Origin: Dryas octopetala
Lineage: Eukaryota > Streptophyta > Magnoliopsida > Rosales > Rosaceae
Length of the DNA stretch: 64,000 nt
Assembly (NCBI GenBank): GCA_963921425.1
Contig: OY992834.1
Coordinates: 6,324,001-6,388,000, forward strand
Reading direction: 5' to 3'
Positions 59,965 through 64,000 of the stretch are shown here, in pieces. The notes beneath the pieces were generated by a model. That model saw only the letters and a list, made by a program, of their open reading frames with translations. It was not told the DNA's origin and made no database searches. Position 1 is the first letter of the stretch. Each line of letters begins with the position of its first letter. Position numbers and translations under genes: made by a program.

Positions 59965-62905
59965 TGACACCTTGGGCTGTTTTTGACAACGTCAGAATGG
60001 CCCAGTCCTGCCTACATGTTCTAAAAGAATTCAATATCTGTCACGCAGCTGAGTGCTGTTCAACATTTTCCAGTAATGATGAAGCCAAGGGACATGGACT
60101 ACAATGTTCTTTAGCTATCTTTTGTATGCTGTTTGGATTTGCAACTGGAGTAGATGCGAATTGGTAGATGGTGAAATTATTTTATGTTTTGGCATCCTTA
60201 TTGATTAGGGCTGATCAAAGAAGAAATTAAGTTTGACATTTTTCAATGTCACAGGGTCCTTTAATAAGAGAATCCAGTTCAAGCGAAATGAACTAGATGT
60301 TTCTTTGTCCATGCAATTAAAGTAGAAGTTGGGCGGGGCTCAAGTTGAGGCAGGTCAAGCAATCTTATCCTCCATTCTGAGACAGGAACTGACAATAAAT
60401 GGCCAGCTGAAAGTAGGGCTAGTTCTCCCGAAATGCATTTCTTATGGTTCTGGTGAGGAGGAACTGTTTCGCGAGGTTTGCCATAATTTGTACAATGTAA
60501 AGAAGAAGGTTGAGTTTTCTTACAGACAAGTTCTATATTTGAGAATGCTAAAGAAAGAGAAGAATGAAGGTGGTAAGGCATCAGTGCACACTGCACAGTG
60601 TAGTACAAAAGAAAGTTTTCTACAGTATGATTAACAAGTGATGCACGTCATCTTGTATTTTTCTTAGCCTTTTGGCTAAGGTTGAGCTTTCTGCATCGTC
60701 CTTGATAGCGATGATAGTCACAAGGGAAACGTAGTCAAAATGAGTCCAGTCCACTACAGGAATGAGGGTCTGAAAGCTAACATTATTCGCAGATACATCT
60801 CAGAAATGGCATACAGACTCCTACTGGTTTCATTGGTTCAGATGCATTGTTTCTGTAAACCCAGACGTCAGCCCGTCGACTCCCTGCCGTGCTCTGCGAG
60901 TCTTGGTTAACCATTGCACTAGTTGTGGGGCCAGTTCGTGTGACTGAAGTTTGCCTTCTTTGCTCTCCGCTGTACATCAATTTGGGGGGTTGCTCCAAGG
61001 TGTGGACTGTGGAGTAAGAGGGAAATGCTTTATCCTCAATATCCAAAAAAAACAAAAAACTAGAGCAACTTTTTGTAGCTTTAATCTGTTTTAAATTGAG
61101 GAAAGCTTTAATTTGTATTCTCACATCAATAGGTAAAAGGTAGGGTTCAATTACAAAGTTAGGTATATTTATAGGCAACTTAAATAGTATTTTACGATGA
61201 CAAAGAAATAACAAACTTGAGTTACTAATACTACAACAAAATCCAATGATGAATTCAGATTTTATGGTTGTCTTAAACTTTATAGTTGACTCTTGCATGA
61301 TAAAAGCAAAAGCTCATTTACCTTTCAAAAGTTTGCTTTGTCTGGACTTATTAAATTCCCTCTTGAATGATAGAGCAAAACCTCACTCAATAATCAAAAG
61401 CTATATTGTTTATTAGTAGCTTTTGAGGTGATCAATCATGATCTTTTGGCGTACATTTCAGTTTCAATATAAAAGAATTGCTAGATTTTTTGTGGATTCG
61501 CAATTCGGTACACAAAAAAACTGCTGTTGGATTATAATGCCATTACAATTTGAATTATGTAAATCTAATGCAACAATCTTGAACCACTAATTCGAATCTA
61601 AAGCCACTTTTGGTGTACTGTGGCAATTAAATGATGGGTTATCCTTTTAAGTGAAAAAAAGGTCAATGATTGTGGATTCATAATTGTGGTAATTATCTGC
61701 TTTCCCTCTATGTATATATGGTTTTGTGTTTTTACTTTTGTTTGGGGGGTTTAGGAGAAAAAATGAGGGATCATTTGGGTGACTTACCTCCAAGAACTAC
61801 ATTCTAATCAATATTGTAAATGCAGATGATTCTTTATTGTTTGTAAATAGAGAATAAAGTGACTCAGAAGTGCATTGTCGGCAACATGCTAAATTTCTAT
61901 TTCCTACTTTATTAGGCATTCATTATATGTGTCCTGTTGGAAGGTACCACGCATTTAAGGGGACTGCACTCTACAGTACAATTACTTTAGTCAAAGTCTC
62001 AAAGAGCAGAGGCTTGCTTTTCTTCATTTTCTGAAGCCCAAAAAACCTTAAAGCCAGAAGCCTCTGGTATGAACCCATTTACTTGCTAGGATTAGGATGC
62101 ATATATATCTTCCTCTCTCACAAGTTGGGTACTTGCATGTTGACCCTTTTGAGTTTTGAGTTTGAGTTGGAGTAGGAGAAGTGGCATCCAACCTTTCCAT
62201 ACACCAAGCATTCCCATGTTCTGCTGAAGACTACAGATAGCAGCTGGTTTCCACAATATATCCACATTAATTGGAGCCAAGGCAGAGTATACTCAAATTG
62301 TTTAACTCATTCTTCTGAACATATATAATTGCATTTCTATGGGTACCCGGACGTCCCAAAGATTATCCGGGGCCTGTGCAAAAATTAAATTAGGGGCCCT
62401 ATAATAATCTTATGTAAAAAATTTATATCTTTTTTTTTTTTACTTAATATCAATGTCACAACAAATATTATAATTAAATTTCATCATACATTAACAAAAA
62501 TAACTATCAATTAACAAAACCATAGTCAATTCACATAATAATCATCAACTAAGATGCAGAGACAACAAAAATCAAAATCATCATGATCAACTCAAAAATT
62601 GTTCTCTTGCATGTTTAATTAAATTATTTTTTTTTTTTTTATCTCCTGGTTTTTTTTTTTTGGCCAAGTTTTTTATCTCCTGGTTGAAGAAGTTAGATTA
62701 TATGGAAGTTGGAACAATAATTAAAAAAAAAAAAAAAAAGGGAAGCCGACATCACATCATGTAGGAAGTTCAACCACGCTCAGACTACAAAAAAGAGAGA
62801 AGCGTAGGCCCTTTTTTAGCCTTATATGTTGACATGTTGGGGAAAGAGGCACTTGGCCATTATTTTTATATTAATTTTATTTGCAAAAAAGAATATATAT
62901 ATATA
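59965..62905. other. PPR 3' region and intergenic DNA, no gene seen
   Basis: The first 200-300 bp are PPR 3' UTR. A 171-codon open frame on the minus strand (60783-61298) and a 101-codon frame at 60329-60634 have no recognisable similarity and no splice or promoter context. At 62340-62400 begins a GGGGCC-containing decayed repeat whose counterpart in the same orientation stands at 63370-63420; these look like remnants of an older transposon. Confidence 0.5.
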
Positions 62906-63316
62906 CAGGGCCCTTTTAATAAGGGATCTCTCATTTAGTGTTAAATGAGGGATCATCTTGTGGGGCTCACACGTGTCGTTTTGTGTTAATCTGAACAGTC
63001 CATTTTTTACATCTTCATTGATAGATCATCCTTGCAAAAAATCAGCCAAATCGGAAATCGTTTACCCATTTGTTTAAACGGTCAAAGTTTAAAACAAATG
63101 GACGAACAACAAATTCTTCTATAAACACCTAAACTTTGACCGCTTAATCAAACGAGTAAACGATTTCCGATGTGGCTGATTTTTTGCAGGGATGATCTAT
63201 CAATGAAAATATAAAAAATAAACGATTCAGATTAACACAAAACAACTCATGTGGGCCCCATAAAGTGATTCCTCATTTAACACTAAATAAAAAAATCTCT
63301 TATTGAAAATGCCCTC
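62906..63316. mobile_element. Hairpin MITE inserted in a TA repeat
   Basis: Almost the whole 410 bp is one inverted repeat: arms of about 190 bp surround a loop of about 40 bp near 63100-63140. The arms share TTAGTGTTAAATGAGG, GTGTTAATCTGA, TTGATAGATCATCC, GCAAAAAATCAGCCA and CGGAAATCGTTTAC. Both outer flanks are TATATA runs, so the exact target duplication is hidden. The transcript of such an arm pair would fold into a long double strand and is a natural siRNA source. Confidence 0.82.
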
Positions 63317-64000
63317 ATATATATATATATATATATGTATATAGAGGCATATAGCTGAGAACAAAAAAATTTGGGGGCCCTTGAAAATTGGGGCCTTGTG
63401 CGGGTGCTCCTGCAGTCCTGCTGCACTTGCCCAGGGACGGGACCCCATGCCGACTTGCCAAGTGTCCTAATATAACATGCTCTATATTTGACTTATCATG
63501 CCAAAATCACATTTTGGCAAACAGAAATTTTTTTACTGAAGAATTTGGATTGTGGGTCTAATAATATAATATAATATGTCAAGTTTACAAAACAAAACAA
63601 AAAAAATCAAACAGTGTAACAATATGCTTATGTTTTCAGACTGAATTTAGGATATGTTTTATAATACTCCCTGCAAAATAGATAACAACATAATACTGTC
63701 TCTGCAGTACTCTAAAATATTATGAAGTACGAGACTATGGTCTCATTGCTCTGTATTCTAACAAATCCACAGATATTTAACAGATATGGAATATAATTAA
63801 ATGAAAAAAGTGGTGAGAAAAGAATGATCATATATATCCCATCAGTGGTTGCTCACGTATTACATCGATCATCGATGGATCTTCTTTTCAGAAGACAAAT
63901 TAAAGTTGATATTCTGAGTTTACATTTACACAGATCAAAATGAATTAGGAACGAAGAAAGCGTGTGGGAATATTAATGGGAAACCCCACACATGCATACA
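63317..64000. other. Intergenic DNA, no gene seen
   Basis: Contains the rest of the decayed GGGGCC-type repeat to about 63460 and then AT-rich DNA to the end of the window. No gene or RNA seen. Confidence 0.45.

Noticed and set aside
60653-60700. CTTAGCCTTTTGGCTAAG, similar to the first stem-loop of U2 snRNA
   Set aside because: The similarity ends after about 20 bases. The following branch-site-recognition region and the Sm site of U2 are absent, and no USE/TATA snRNA promoter precedes it. It is best read as a chance hairpin.
60783-61298. 171-codon open frame on the minus strand
   Set aside because: No similarity to any family I know, no ATG context, promoter or splice context, and the amino-acid composition looks random.
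62340-63460. A complete larger transposon bounded by GGGGCC-type ends
   Set aside because: The two GGGGCC blocks are in the same orientation and I could not find matching ends or a target duplication, so no boundaries are claimed.

Overview
The window is nuclear DNA of a flowering plant. Genes have GT-AG introns with AT-rich, U-rich interiors, and the intergenic DNA is AT-rich with long (CT/GA)n microsatellites. Proteins match eudicot families (NF-YB, RCI2/LTI6, PWWP/PDP, GET4, P-class PPR, cytosolic uS12). Gene density (12 intact genes in 64 kb) and the look of the proteins suggest a compact-genome woody rosid such as Rosaceae (Prunus-like); this placement is an inference. No prokaryotic, organellar or viral block was seen.

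Layout. 0-10.3 kb: an RRM-like gene on the minus strand, a Mutator-like element with about 410-bp terminal inverted repeats and a perfect 9-bp target duplication, two more inverted-repeat elements, a class-IV aminotransferase gene that starts only 82 bp from one of them, then a single orphan exon of a Dicer-like 4 gene. 10.7-17.3 kb: a GC-rich nested hairpin, an NF-YB subunit gene with a 6-nt microexon, and a Tourist-like MITE filled with CCN triplets. 17.3-24.3 kb: a gene desert with decayed MITEs and local duplications. 24.5-26.2 kb: an ARP1-like RRM gene. 26.2-32 kb: gene-free, with a hAT-type and a Mutator-type non-autonomous element. 32.3-36.6 kb: a large single-coding-exon PWWP-domain gene with a C-terminal minisatellite. 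38.7-41.9 kb: a Ser-rich plant protein gene with a duplicated exon motif and a GC-AG intron. 42.6-46.8 kb: 40S ribosomal protein uS12 (RPS23) and an RCI2/PMP3 membrane peptide, both on the minus strand. 47.7-55.0 kb: FMC1-like and GET4 genes arranged head to head. 55.8-60.0 kb: ureidoglycolate-lyase-like and PPR genes, also head to head, 237 bp between start codons. 60-64 kb: gene-free except for a near-perfect hairpin MITE.

The genes are mostly unrelated housekeeping functions, not one pathway. Shared themes are chromatin and transcription (NF-YB, PWWP), RNA (two RRM proteins, PPR), translation and membrane insertion (uS12, GET4), and mitochondrial assembly (FMC1-like, probably PPR). Two divergent pairs probably share promoters. 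Exon coordinates were assembled by eye from splice consensus and reading-frame continuity; every complete multi-exon model sums to a multiple of three. No convincing undescribed multi-gene system was found. The strongest leads are the orphan DCL4 exon, the transposon placed at the aminotransferase promoter, the exon duplication in the 38.7-kb gene, the LDLS minisatellite tail of the PWWP protein and the microexon/GC-AG splice cases.
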